From assembly GCA_964019335.1 (NCBI GenBank), contig OZ025660.1, positions 682,001 to 746,000 on the forward strand: a DNA stretch of 64,000 nucleotides. The letters are read 5' to 3'. The DNA comes from Diplonema japonicum. Taxonomy: Eukaryota; Euglenozoa; Diplonemea; Diplonemida; Diplonemidae. Below the pieces are notes generated by a model, which was given only the letters and a program-made list of their open reading frames with translations, did no database searches and had not been told where the DNA came from. Below, in pieces: positions 10,233 through 21,886 of the stretch. The translations under genes were made by a program, and so were the position numbers. Position 1 is the stretch's first letter; the number at the start of each line of letters is the position of its first letter.

Positions 10233-10951
10233 CGGTTCTCCCGATTCGACAAAAGCAGGAAGCAAAAAGCAGCTCTCACCCTCCCTTCCCGTTTGCAAAA
10301 TATGGAGCACAAAAGAAAAAGTAAAAAAAAAAAAAAGAATGGAAAGAACAACAAAAAAAAGAGAGAAACCAAAGGTGGAATTCAACAAACAAAAGGACAC
10401 AAGAAGTTAGCCTCATTACTTCCTAAATGCGACAAGTGGAATGGAATACACGAAATTTGAGCTAAAAAAAGGGGGCATTTAAAAGTATATGTGACCTGTC
10501 ACTTCGGGCCAAGGGCACTAGGCCAACACCAAGGAAGAGGGCACATTTATAGACCTTTCTTAAGGTCAAACTTTATTTACTTATTAACTTCTTCTTTTTT
10601 TTGTTCCCCCTCTTTTTTTTCTTGGGCTGCCTGTTTGACCCATTGCTTTGGTGTCACGCATGTTAGAAAAAAAAATTGGGAAAGGAGCGGGAGAGGAAGG
10701 AAAAATTTTTGTGTAAGTGCAGATTTCCTCCCTCCCACCAGAGAAAAAAAAGGGGGGGGAAAGAAAGTTGGAACACGCAACAGGATTGGGAGGGGGGGAG
10801 GGGAGGGGGGATAAAGGGACAAGTTTATGAAGAATGAAAGGGAGGAGGGGGGGAAAATTTACAATATCCCCCCCCCCCCCCCCTCTCCCCCCTTCTCTCT
10901 TCTTATTTTTTTTCTTCTCCTTTTATGAATCTCGGTCTGCCTTCCAGCAAT

Positions 10952-10996
<45 letters not shown>

Positions 10997-11415
10997 CTTC
11001 CCAAAAGCACACGTCGTACAATAATAAGATTCTTTAGAGGGGGAAATGTAAGGAACAATACCACAAAAGGGGGCCCCCCTCCCTTATTTGTGTCAAACCC
11101 CGTTTGAAGGTTTGCATATCTTTAGAAAAATATCAAGTATCCCAATTCTTTTTTTCTTTGTGAAGAACTCGGTGCGGCCCAGCAGTAGTGGGAGGTGTCG
11201 CACACCAAGCCTCATTCCCCCCCCCAAAAAAAAATACTCGTACCTCCAAAAAAAAAAAAAAAAAAAAAAAAAACCCGTCCCACTAGACTAGGTAAAAGAA
11301 TAGGAATGGGGAAAAATAGGAAAAAAAAGAAAAAAAAAAAAAAAACTAGTATGGCGCTTCTTTTGTTTGTGCGCACGAGCAAAAAAAAAAGGGGGATAAT
11401 AATAATAAAAAAGGC

Positions 11416-11416
<1 letters not shown>

Positions 11417-11446
<30 letters not shown>
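11417..11446. repeat. (TG)15 microsatellite
   Basis: Uninterrupted TG dinucleotide run between poly-A and poly-C/T tracts. Confidence 0.95.
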
Positions 11447-11447
<1 letters not shown>

Positions 11448-11992
11448 ATAAACCCCCCCTTTTTTTTTCTTCTTTTTTTTTTTAATTTTTCTTTTCTTTC
11501 ATTCTCCCCACTGCAACGAATATCCACGACAAAAAAAATCATGTTTTGCCTTGGTCATGCGACACCAGGCAGGGACGACTCTTAGACCTCCTTGTGACAA
11601 GTCACTAGTATGGTTACACGGGCTTACGTGCATGGTTTACAAAGGGAGCTTTTCTTTTTTTCTTTTTCTTCTTCTTTTTTTTTCTTTGTTTTTGTTTAAC
11701 ACGGTGTGTGGAAGAAGGAGTGAAATCAAAAAAAAAGAAGGGGGATAGGTGAAGATTGGATGGGAGCAGTAAATAGATATCCCCCCCCCCCCCTTTCGAC
11801 TGGAACAAAAAAAAATCCTTCAGCCCGGCGCTATGAGGCATGAATATTTCTTTTTGTCAATTTGGGGTCTAAAGTCATCAGTGCGAAACCAATCCTGGCC
11901 TTCCAACTTTTCCTATAAAGAAAATAGATAAATATTTGAAAAAAAAAAAAAACGCAAAAAAAAAAAGAATGAGAAAACCTGAACAGCCGCCG

Positions 11993-12023
<31 letters not shown>

Positions 12024-12784
12024 TGCATATCACAAACTGCGGCATACGAAGAAAGAAGAAAGAAAAAAAAAATAGTACCTATTCAGAGGTTTTCTCAAAA
12101 GGAAGGCGGTGGTAGTTGTTACTTTACAATTTTTGTTTCGTTATTATTTTTTTTTTTTGAAAAAAAAAAATACATACAGGGCTTTTTTTTTTATTGGTGC
12201 GCGCTTTTTTTTTTTTTTTTTAAAGTTTCTTCCCTTCCCCTTTTTAGCGTTTTTTTAAACAAAAACAATTAATTGAACATCCCCCTACAAAAAAAAATAG
12301 GGACCTTGGGTCTTTCTTATCGTGAAAAATATGACCACCCCCAAAAAGAAAAATAGTGAAACGAAACCTTGCCACGGCACTGAAGTCTAGAATTTTTCAC
12401 TTGAATTTCTTGAAGTAATGACGATAAGGCCGAGAACTCGCTGTTTATTTTAAAAATTTAAATAACAAAAAAAATATCTACATGGTCGCGCTTTTCCAAA
12501 GAAAAAAAAAAATCCTCAAATATGCACGGGTAGCAAAGCCTGGACCGGCTTCTGACAATGCATAAATAGGGATTTTCTGCTTAGCAAACAGTTCGAGCTT
12601 TTGATAAAACGCGGCCATATTTTAAAAAAACATGACTTATGTGCTAAATAAAAATCTGGCTGATATTTTATTTAGTATGATATTTTATTTAATATTTGTT
12701 AGGTAAAGTTAAAATGAGGGGAATCCGAACACCAGGAAAACTGCAAAATAAGGCTATTTTTTTATTTTTCAAAAAACGTTACAT

Positions 12785-12840
12785 GCCGTAGCTCAGTGGT
12801 TATGTCGTCGCACTCGGGAGCCGGTTCAAGTACTGAAAGC

Positions 12841-12842
<2 letters not shown>
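12785..12842 (+). pseudogene. tRNA-like remnant
   Basis: GCCGTAGCTCAGTGGTTATG matches a tRNA acceptor stem start and D-arm (A box), and GCCGGTTCAAGTAC about 30 nt later resembles a T-arm (B box). The piece between is too short for an anticodon arm plus variable loop, and the 3' acceptor does not pair well, so this is a decayed tRNA or the head of a tRNA-derived SINE. A run of about 40 T follows. Anticodon cannot be read. Confidence 0.4.
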
Positions 12843-12882
<40 letters not shown>

Positions 12883-12996
12883 GAAAATCAGGGTCAAAAA
12901 ATCGGAATTTCCCTCATGTAACTTCTGCGGAATTAAATAAAATATAAAAAATAAAAAATAAGAAATATATAAAAATAAAAAATAAATAAAGAGATG

Positions 12997-12998
<2 letters not shown>

Positions 12999-13053
<55 letters not shown>
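12999..13053. repeat. (GT)n microsatellite running into (GC)n
   Basis: About 23 GT units end in GCGCGCGCG, all alternating purine-pyrimidine. Confidence 0.95.
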
Positions 13054-13766
13054 GTTTGCTTTGTGTATAAGTTATATATATGGTTTCACTTAAGCAAACA
13101 AAAGTAGGACATCCTGCAAAGCCACCCCCCTTTTGTTTTCCATTCTTTTTTTTTTTTTTTTTTTCCATTCTTTTTTTTTTCTTTCTTTCCCCTTTCTTTG
13201 TTCAAACGGCAGTTGAGGGGGAAGAATGAGACCACTATAAAGCCCTTAAAAACAGAATTCAGCCAGACAGAAGAAGAAGAAAAAAGAAGCAAAATCTGTT
13301 TTGCCACGGGCAAAGATTAGGCCTTTCCCCCTTCCCCCTCTTTTACTCTATTTTCGTCCCCTTTTCGTGAATAGTCATTTTTTTAAAAGTCACGGGGGCG
13401 GGGACGAAGAAGAAAAGAGAGCGGGGAAAAAAAAAGATATGAAAAAAGGTGCATCATCGCTTTAACGTAAGGAATGGGGGGGGGGGGGGGGGGGGCAGAG
13501 AACTTATTTTGCTGTGTGTGTTTTTTTTTTCCCCCTTCTTTTTTTTTTCTTAACCAAACTGTATTGTCCTCCCCTTCTTTTCTCCTGGAGGGGAGGGATG
13601 GTGCTTGATTGGATCCAAAAAAAAAGGAAAAAAAAAACCCCTATTGCATACAGTTAAGGGGAGTGGCTGTAGGGTATAACACGAGGTGCTTACCCGCCTA
13701 TATGGTAGCAGCTAGATTTTTTATATTGAAAAAAAAAAAGTATCAAAAAAACTTACATTTTTCGGT

Positions 13767-13800
<34 letters not shown>

Positions 13801-14076
13801 CACATCGATTGAAATTGGGCTTGAGACTCCTCCCAAACTGAAAAAAAAAAACTTTTAAAAATTCAAAAAAAAAAAAAAACTCCCACCGGAAAAGTGTAGG
13901 TCTCATTTTTTTTTTTAAATTATATGCATGCACACCAACTCTTATCTTTTTAAGTGAACGTAGATCCCCCCCGTTTTTTTTTGCCCTGTTAAAATTCTTG
14001 TTGTGTAACCCCTAACGACCTCCGGTCTGAACACTTTTAAAAGATGAAAAGGATTGCTTGACACGGCCTTAAAAAC

Positions 14077-14351
14077 GTTTAATTCTTGATTTTTTCTATT
14101 TTTTTTTTTTTACAATTCTTCTCACAATGTACAAAAGCCTGCCGACATTTTGGAGCTCAAAAATGCACTTTTTCGACAGGTCTCGGGCGCTTTGAAGCCC
14201 TCAGAATCCAAAGAAACATGCATTTTCGACACAATAGGTTTTACATTGTGTTTTTTGTTTTCTTCTTCTCTCCCCCCCCCCCCCCCCCCCCCCTTGCTTT
14301 CTCGCACTTCTTTGCTCGAGCGAGGAAATCAAAAAAAATCAAGAATTAAAC
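14077..14351. mobile_element. Candidate MITE with 19-bp terminal inverted repeats
   Basis: Left end GTTTAATTCTTGATTTTTT (14077-14095) is the exact reverse complement of the right end (14333-14351). The inside folds further: CACAATGTA near 14124 pairs with TACATTGTG near 14242. No coding capacity. Target-site duplication not clear. Confidence 0.55.
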
Positions 14352-14676
14352 ACCCATTTTGACCATTTTTTTTTTTTTTTTTTACTACAGCGAGCTAAAT
14401 TGGAAGAAAAAAAAGAAGGAAAGGGGGGGGGGGGGGGGGGAGAATGGAATAAAAAAAGAAAAAGAGCGAATTTACTTTCCCCTCTATTACTTAGGATCCC
14501 ACCCAGTACACTCATGGCATGCCTAACCCTGGAGAGAGGGGCCAGGAGTGGCAAGTAAAAAAAGATTTTTGCTCGTATTTCCTGGTTCATCCCCCCCCCC
14601 ACCCCCCCCCCCCCCCTCGTCACAAAAAAAAAAGAATAAAAAAAAAGAACAGCACACCACACTGTGGTATTTCAAA

Positions 14677-14865
14677 CCCATAAAGGACCGCGGCTTTTTG
14701 CCAAAAAAAAAGGGGGAGGGCAATCAAAGGCTAACTTTGGGGGTGTTCATCCCGATCGCTACAAAGTGTCTTAAGGTCTCACAGAAGAGTGACAAGGCTC
14801 ATTCCCTCCCACAAAAATTTTTTAAATTTTTTTGACTGATTTATCAGTCCCCGGTCCTTTATGGG
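14677..14865. mobile_element. Candidate MITE with 14-bp terminal inverted repeats
   Basis: CCCATAAAGGACCG (14677-14690) and CGGTCCTTTATGGG (14852-14865) are perfect inverted copies 189 bp apart end to end. No coding capacity; family unrelated to the 14077 element. Confidence 0.5.
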
Positions 14866-15350
14866 ATTAAAAAAAGAAAAAAGAAATTGTGGATTTTTTT
14901 CCCACCCCCCCTTTTTTCTTTCAAAAAAATTTCTTTTTGTCAAAACAAAGAGAAGCCCTCTGAATAACCTTCTTCCTTTATACTAAAAAGGAAGGAGAGA
15001 GGAAGAGAGAAGTGGAGTGGGGGGGAGAAAAAAAAAGAAAGAACAAAAATAAAAAACCTTGTTAACCCCCCCACCTACCCTTTTTTTTTTTTTTTTTTTT
15101 CCCCCGTTTCCTTTTGTTTTTCCTCGATTTTTTTTTTTTTTTGGTTTCGTGTTTATTTTTATTTTTTTTTCCATGCAAAAATCGACGTAAACACACGTGT
15201 TGGGGAGGGGGGAGGGGAGGGGGCAGAGAGAACAGAGAAGCTATTTTTTCTTCTCGTTTTTTTTTTTTTTTTTTTTTTTTTTTTCGTTTCCTCTTAAATT
15301 TCAGGACTTGCAACATAAAAAAATTGAAAAAGCAAAGTGTCTGTCGGGCC

Positions 15351-15410
<60 letters not shown>

Positions 15411-15868
15411 CTTCCCCCATCCCTTTTTCTTCTGACGCCTGTTTTCAGTTTCTTTTTTTCTTCACCCTTTCTTGATATTGGCGGAGGTACTTTACGACGT
15501 TGCTCTTCTTCTTTCTTATTATTCTTTTTTTCTTAAAAAAAAAAAGTTTTTTTCTTTCCCCCACCACCTGTGATGCATCCTTGCAAAACGTGTGGTGGAT
15601 GCATGAGGGGGGAAGAAGAAAACGAAAGAAAGAGAAAAAATAAAATATGGGTTAATACTGCAGCCGCGAAGGCTGGTTTTGGTGTTCTGCTTTTATTTTT
15701 ATTTTTATTTTTAAAATTCCCGCAGCGAGAAGAGTAGGAAAAAGTTAAGAGTGTAGCAGTATATTTAAAAGGTAGAACAAAGTAGCGAGGGGAAAAAAAG
15801 TTTTCTCTCTCTTTGTTCCCCCCTCTCTTTGTCTTTTGACAAAAATCAGCTTTCCCACATCCTCTCAA

Positions 15869-15900
<32 letters not shown>

Positions 15901-17177
15901 CCGTGTTTTTTTTTTTTTTTTTTTTTTTCGCATCATTTTTTTTTAACCAATCAGAAAGGGAGAGAGGGAGACAGAAACCAAAAAAAAAAAAAAGAAAAAA
16001 AAGGAAATGTGAAAAAGAATAATAAACTTAAACAACAAAAAGAAGAAAAAAAACTGAAAAATGCCCATAAGTTTAAGTGCATATAACAAAGCCACTAGAA
16101 AAAAGTTGGGGTAACCTCTGAGCAACTAATATTTTTTTTTGAGTTTTCTTTTTTTCGTCCCCTTCCCCTCCCTTCAGTTTTCGTTCTTTACGTCTCCCCC
16201 AAGGTGTGTACTCCTAATTTCTCCCTCTTTCAACACAACATGGCTTGCTGAAATCTACTGAGAATTTTCATCGCCCCCCCCCCTTTTTTTTTCCCCTTCA
16301 CAACGGCATGTTAAACCACACATTCACAATAGTTTTTTTTTCTTTTGAATTTTGTTGGGGGGGGTATTTTTTTGTCCCCCCCCCCTGCTCTCTTTTTCCC
16401 GTCCAGTGCATTCAAGAAAAAGAGAAAAAAAAAAAAAAAAACGAAGAAAAGCAGCAGAGCTGCTCGAAGGCCTTCTTTTCTCTCTTTTTCTTTTTTTCCG
16501 GCTTTCTGAAGTGAACTACTAACTCACTCGTCAAAAAAAAAAAAAAAAAAAAAGGTGTCATATGAGTAGTTCGTTGTCTCATGGACCACCCAAAAGAAGA
16601 AAAATACCAAGGAAATATAAATAAGAGGGAGGGAAGTAAATGAAGGGGGGGGGTTGTTTTTTTAGAATGCACGCCATGGGGTATAAAATACATGTGTGTT
16701 TTCAAAAGAAAAAGATCACTGAACAAAATACAAAAAAAGAGGGGAGGGAAAAAAAGAAGAGAAAAGGAGGGGGGGGGGGGATGGTGTGTGTTGGATACAG
16801 GGAGGAGAGGAGAGATGATGAACAGAAGGAAAAAAAAAACAAGAAGCTTTTTTTTTTTTCCCCCTCCATCGGAGTAAAAAAAAAAAAATAATCCACCCCC
16901 TCTTGCTTTTTTCCCCCCTTCTTTTTTTTTTTCATCTTTTTTTCTTTTTTGAAAAGTTTCATTCTTTAACCACTAAACCCACATGTCATAGTGGTTTAAA
17001 AAAAAAGTATCCTTCCTTACCATCCCACCCCCCCTTTTTTTTCTTTTTCATTCATGTGTGTTCTTTTTTTTAATTTTTTATTTATTTTTTTCTTTCATAA
17101 GCCCATAGTTGCGTGTCAATTGTTTTTCTTCAAGGTTCTTTATTATTATTATTTTTTTTTTTTTTTTTCCAACCCTG

Positions 17178-17931
17178 TCATCCCTCCACGGGGGTAGGGG
17201 CCTGGGTTGGGGGGACTGAGTGGCTACGGGGACGGTTGGTGGAGCATTCATTGCTGTATTTTTTTTTTTTTTTTTTTTTTTTAAATTCCTCCTCACACCT
17301 AGAAGCGCTTGACGCTGCTGACCTGCTCCTGGCCGACGCCATCAGTGAGGACTCCAAGGGCCTGCCACGAACGTCTCCGTTTTCTGGCTCCTGCTCCTGC
17401 TCTTGAGGAATGAACAGGCAAGGTGTTTGGGGCGTGAAGGGGGCCGCATGCTCATTCAACTTGAACACATTATTTGCCGACGAACACGAAGACAGCGAAG
17501 CAGACGAAGAGGTAGGAGTGTAGGTGGGGCTAGGCATGTAGTAAGGGTTGTGCAGGGTATGGGTGGGTGGGGTCGTCTCTGCTTGCTGCTGCTGCTGCTT
17601 CTGCATCATACTTTTGTTGATGCTCCACCTTTTTTTTTTGAACAAAAAAAAAAATCCATACCCACGGGAGACGACCTCTACCTCATCCTCCCTCTCGTGC
17701 TTGTAGTTCATTTTGGTGTGCACTCTTCCGTACACATCGTAGCCTGGGGTGAAAAATGGGGGGGGGGGGGGGGGAAAGAATTGTGAACATACCACAAGGC
17801 ACCAACCCCGGTCGTACTAACGGAGCCGGTTGCCTCGGCTGCTGTCTCGGCTGCTGCCTCTGGAACTCCAACAACAACGGAGAAGGGGTCGCCTGCGAGG
17901 GCATACCAATAACTCTTCCAACAACAGCCAT
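17178..17931 (-). CDS. Gln/Pro/Ser-rich protein of unknown function
   Basis: Four exons: 17793-17931, 17662-17743, 17299-17628 and 17178-17253, with introns of 49, 33 and 45 nt, giving 208 aa. All junctions keep frame (for example GLVPC|GYDVYGRVHTK and VVSRG|WSINKSMMQ). The first intron has a long poly-C tract before its CCCAG acceptor. The last intron is a multiple of three and open, so unspliced RNA would add a Lys-rich insert. Composition: QRQQPRQQPRQP near the N-terminus, poly-Gln (QKQQQQQ), a Ser-rich stretch and a C-terminus rich in Pro and Thr; probably disordered. The short charged block HTKMNYKHEREDEVEVVSRG could be an interaction motif. No known family recognised. Confidence 0.7.
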
Positions 17932-18212
17932 TTTTTTTTTCTTTTTTTTTTTCGTTCTTTGGGGGGGTTTTTTTTCTTCTTTTTTTTTCTTGGTGAGTCA
18001 GCGTGAACGACAAAAAGAAAAGAGAAAAAAGTTTGCATATTGGTAGCGTTTTTTCAAAAAGTTAGTTTTTCAAAAAGAAAAAAAAAAAAAAGAAAAAAAA
18101 AGAGGAACTGGCCGTTGTTTGTACGTGCCGGGTAAAACCTGGAGAAGTTTGTCAACCCGAAACACGTTGCCAACGTTCCCCTTTTGTTTAGACAAGTCAA
18201 AGACTCGTTCTT

Positions 18213-18250
<38 letters not shown>

Positions 18251-18435
18251 GCCCCCAGTAAAATTACTCTTCTTCGCTTGCGACTTTATATTCTTTTTCT
18301 TTTTCGGCGTTTCCCGCCAGTTAACTTAAGAGCTTTAAGTGCTTTTACACAAAATAGGGGTGGGGAGGGGTAAAGAACAACGAAAATCTTAATACGTGAA
18401 CAGGAAAATCACTACAAATTGAGGTCACATGCAAT

Positions 18436-18482
<47 letters not shown>

Positions 18483-18557
18483 AACACACGCAAATCATAT
18501 GGAACAACGGGGTGTTTTCTCCCCCCTCTCCTTTGTGTAAAAAAATTAAAAAAAAAC
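17932..18557. other. Low-complexity spacer
   Basis: Poly-A and poly-T runs (A run at 18216-18248, T run at 18440-18481). A stretch at 18113-18160 (GGCCGTTGTTTGTACGTGCCGGGTAAAACCTGGAGA and onward) is similar to 44298-44343, so it is a further dispersed repeat. No gene seen. Confidence 0.55.
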
Positions 18558-19994
18558 CTACTTCAGGAACTCTGCCACTGTACGGTCCATGATAGCTCTG
18601 GCAAGGTCATAGGTCGCCTCAAAATCCGAAGGATCGCTTTTAAGCTTTGCAAGAAGCTCGATCTCACGGGTACGGGTTTGGGGAATGCACGAAGGGTCTT
18701 TTGAGTAGGTCCTGAGGAGGTCGCGGGCCATCTTCTGCATGAGGACACGCGAGTCGCCTTCTGCGAACTTGCAGCAAGTAAGGAAATCTGCCTGCTCGAA
18801 GCCCGACCCCCACATCAGGGCGTAGGACCCCACCTCGTTCTTCAGCTTGTGCACCATGTCAATGGACTCCTCCACTGCCACGACCTTGGCCACCGCAATG
18901 GCCTCCACAAGGCGCAGCGGCGGCGGCTTGTTGGCCTTGAGACACGCGCACAGTTCCGACTCGCACTTCGTCATGAAGGCGTCCAGCTTTTGCATCTTCG
19001 TTTCATTGTCGCAGAACAGCGCCCTTAGCTGTGGGATACTTGCCAGTGGGATATCCCCCTTTGGCGACCAGCATGCCTTGCTCTCTGCAAAATTCTTCGT
19101 CTTTTCAAATAGCGATCTGCGGAACTCCAGAGCAGCCTGCGCAACGGCAACACGCCCTGTGAAGAGGCGCTGCCCTATCATGTGGAACACAGGTATCCCC
19201 TTTATCTTCAGGACGTACTCCCCGTCCTCGATGTCTGCGTACCTATTCAGCAGCGCCTCGCGTGGCACCTTCACACCGTCGAAGCCTATCCACGCGTTGT
19301 CTAGGTCGTTGCCGACCGTCTTGCGCCCCATGTCACCATGCACTACCCCAGACACCACCTCACCGTTCTCGCGCAGGTTGATGAAGAAGCCGTGCGGGCC
19401 GTGGGACTTGCCGTTGATGCGGAGGTCGGCCACCACAACAGTCTTGTCGGCGACAAGCCCCTGCGAGATCCAGTTCTTCGTCGCGCCTGACGTCGGCGAG
19501 TTCAAGGTGAAGGTCTGCGTGGCCTCGTCCCAGTCGGCAGTCGTGTTGACCACAAGCCCCGACGACACGCCAGCGAGCTTCTCCGTGAGCGAGAAGCACC
19601 CAAGCAGCCCATCCTTCTGCACCTCAACTAATGAGCGCACTTGCTCGTCACTGCCGATTGCCATCACGGTGCCCATGCACAAGTTATAATGCACAGTAAA
19701 CCTGATCCAAAAGCCTGGGCCCAGGGTGGCAGCATGTGCTGCCAGCAGCCTGTGTGCCAAGAAGAACCGCTCTGGCTTGTCATGGATGTCCGCGTGCTTC
19801 AATAGCTGCGTCTTCAGCAGCTGGCGCATTCTCTCGGCGCTCTCTTGGTAACTAATAGTCTCCACGTCCATGGCCGCAAGGTCCACTGTGGCAGCCTTGA
19901 ACATGCCCCCCCACTCGTCCAGCCCCATCGCATCAAGGTGCGGCGTGCTGCACCACCTGGCGCCAGTCAGCCCTCTGAACCCCCTGCGAAGCAT
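18558..19994 (-). CDS. Acyl-CoA oxidase/dehydrogenase-like flavoenzyme
   Basis: 478 aa, one exon. The N-terminus (MLRRGFRGLTGARWCSTPH) is basic and lacks acids, a likely mitochondrial presequence. The body has the acyl-CoA dehydrogenase/oxidase order: a helical N-domain, the FAD-contacting beta domain (GCFSLTEKLAGVSSGLVVNTTADWD, then NWISQGLVADKTVVVADL), and a helical C-domain containing FAEGDSRVLMQKMARDLL. That last motif resembles the acyl-CoA oxidase signature YEGDNTV, whose Glu is the catalytic base. Known role of the family: FAD-dependent alpha-beta desaturation of acyl-CoA in fatty acid oxidation. Whether electrons go to O2 (oxidase, normally peroxisomal) or ETF (dehydrogenase, mitochondrial) cannot be told; the targeting peptide favours mitochondria, the motif favours oxidase. 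Length is short for an oxidase (usually over 600). Confidence 0.88.
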   Translation of the reverse strand: MLRRGFRGLTGARWCSTPHLDAMGLDEWGGMFKAATVDLAAMDVETISYQESAERMRQLLKTQLLKHADIHDKPERFFLAHRLLAAHAATLGPGFWIRFTVHYNLCMGTVMAIGSDEQVRSLVEVQKDGLLGCFSLTEKLAGVSSGLVVNTTADWDEATQTFTLNSPTSGATKNWISQGLVADKTVVVADLRINGKSHGPHGFFINLRENGEVVSGVVHGDMGRKTVGNDLDNAWIGFDGVKVPREALLNRYADIEDGEYVLKIKGIPVFHMIGQRLFTGRVAVAQAALEFRRSLFEKTKNFAESKACWSPKGDIPLASIPQLRALFCDNETKMQKLDAFMTKCESELCACLKANKPPPLRLVEAIAVAKVVAVEESIDMVHKLKNEVGSYALMWGSGFEQADFLTCCKFAEGDSRVLMQKMARDLLRTYSKDPSCIPQTRTREIELLAKLKSDPSDFEATYDLARAIMDRTVAEFLK

Positions 19995-20093
19995 GTTGTT
20001 TTCTTATTTCTGAGGTAAATAAAGATATGCACAAAGATGCGTGGGTAAGCAAGGGAAAGTTGGGTAAGGTAAGGGTGGTACATGTACATCATC

Positions 20094-21886
20094 TCATGCC
20101 TGCATGGCATGTTCATCGCCACCGTCTGTGATGGTGTGGTTATCTTCGTTACTGCGGAGCTCGTCGTCTCCGGGTGAAAGGCCGAGGTGTCCCTCCACCT
20201 GTTCCAGCCGGTGGTAGAGGAGCGCGAGTCCCTCGTGCATGAGGCTTGGGGTGCTGTACTGTTCGTGCTCAGCGTCCCTGAGGTTTGTTTTTGTGTTTGT
20301 GTTCGGAGGAGCCCACGTCCGGGGAGGACGGGGGGGTGTCACTGAGCGTCCACGCTGCTTGACCCTTGCCGGGCTGTGCCGAGTGCCTGTGGTGACTGTC
20401 TTGCTCCTGTGCGATGTGCTCTGCGCGTGCGCGGTTTCCATCCGCGGTTGCATGACAGATGCGGGCGGCGGGCCGTGTGTGACTGGCGAGAAGGTGCACT
20501 CCCGCATGTCGTCCTCGCCCTCGCCGTAGATACGCATTGCCCTCTTGGGTGTCTCGTACTCAGGACGCCGCTTCTTGTTTCTGTGTTGTGTAAGTTTCTT
20601 ATTCAACCCACATACAAGAACAGCCTGCGCCACGGGTCCTCTTCGCAGAACACCTTGTTCTTGCCTCTCAGCATGGCTTCTCCATGTAGAAAGTCGTCTT
20701 TTGCAGCCTCCTTCTTTTCCTGCAGCTCCTTTGCCTTCTCCATCAGCCCTTTGAAGGTGTCGGGTGTCCGCTTCACCTTGTGCGAGATCATGAGCGCCGA
20801 TTCCTCGTTGGCGTACTTTGTGATGACGGCAGCGCGTTTCTGCTGCGACTCGGACACCTTTGCGTACAGCTCGTGGCTCTTGGCTATGCCCTTGGCGCAA
20901 GGTTTGCTTTGTTTGGGTTTGGGTCGTGTAGCGAGTCTGTTTCTGCGTATCTTGCTGGAGCCTTTTTCTGTCCATTCCTTGAAGTGGGCCATGCACGACT
21001 CGGGGGTTGTTGCAGCGATGTGGTTCTCATTGGTACGGGGCTTGAACGTGCACTCCGACAGGTCTTCAAGAGGAGGCTCGCGGGTAGGCGACAAACTACC
21101 ACCGCGAGCACGAGGGGGCGTCCGTGCAGCAGCCTTCTTCTTACTCCTGAGGATGGAAGACTCCTTGAGCGCATTCCGCCAGTCTTCCGGCGACCCACGA
21201 ACACGGAGTACCTGAAAGCGCAGCTGCACGCATGGCATCACATGGTCCAGTTTGATCCACTCAGTAGATGCCATCCTGTCGAGCTTTAAGGGACCAACGG
21301 TTGTCTGCTCGTGCGCCACACGCCAGACAGGGTCGGATGGGTCCTCTGTCGTGTGTATGATCCACAGGACGGGGTCCTTTGAGGGGTCGCAGTATGCAGT
21401 TTTCAACCGGAAGTCGGTCAGCAAAACAGGTTCCGTGAAGGTAACCATGAGGGGGGCGCATTTGAAGTCGCACCACCGTGTGTTGGCTATCCCGTCTGAG
21501 AGGTTCTCGGGACCCTCAAAGGGTTTCGTTTCCCCACCAGGGTTAGCCATGGCGTACTGCATTGCTGGGATTGCTTCCGCGGCATTTCTGAACTCGATGT
21601 TGCATAAGGACACTCCGGGCTTTCCTATTGGGGTCCAGTTTCGTAATGTCCTGTCAGCAAGACGCCTGGTGGGTTTCTTGGCAGGACTTTCGGACAGCGT
21701 GTGCCTAGTTCTCTGCTTCTCCCTCTCTCGCTGTTTTCGCCATCGCCGGAAGCCGGAGCTCCCGCTGCTGGTGCTGCTTGTGAGGGTGCTGTCGCTGTCA
21801 GTTGTGTACGTAGACTCATTGCTACTCTCGTACTCCGTGTACCCCTTCGACACACTGTGTGGGCGGGTTGACGGTACTCTTGACAT
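20094..21886 (-). CDS. Discoidin-like protein with ECTFxP motifs, probably cytoskeletal
   Basis: Exons 20616-21886 and 20094-20580, joined over a 35-nt intron (20581-20615, GTATGT...CACAG; junction RRLFL|NKKRRPEYE), give 585 aa. A Ser/Thr-rich N-terminus is followed at about residues 95-245 by a galactose-binding-like (F5/8 type C, discoidin) fold: NLSDGIANTRWCDF, MVTFTEPVLLTDFRLKTA, WIIHTTEDP...W. Two ECTF(K/S)P motifs (SECTFKPRTNEN and RECTFSPVTHG) flank a Lys/Glu-rich helical stretch. ECTFxP repeats are common in euglenozoan flagellar or cytoskeletal proteins, so a role there is my inference. The C-terminal 150 residues look disordered. Ligand unknown. Confidence 0.8.

Larger units (their letters stand above)
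8552..17177. other. 8.6-kb gene-free low-complexity region
   Basis: No protein gene I can support. It is dominated by homopolymer runs (for example 54 A at 15354-15407), two TG microsatellites, two small terminal-inverted-repeat elements (14077-14351 and 14677-14865), a short inverted repeat (16966-16997) and one tRNA-like remnant (12785-12842). Open frames here are simple repeats. Confidence 0.7.

Noticed and set aside
16966-16997. AACCACTA...TAGTGGTT hairpin
   Set aside because: An 8-bp stem with a 13-nt loop in AT-rich DNA is expected by chance; no sign of an element or RNA.
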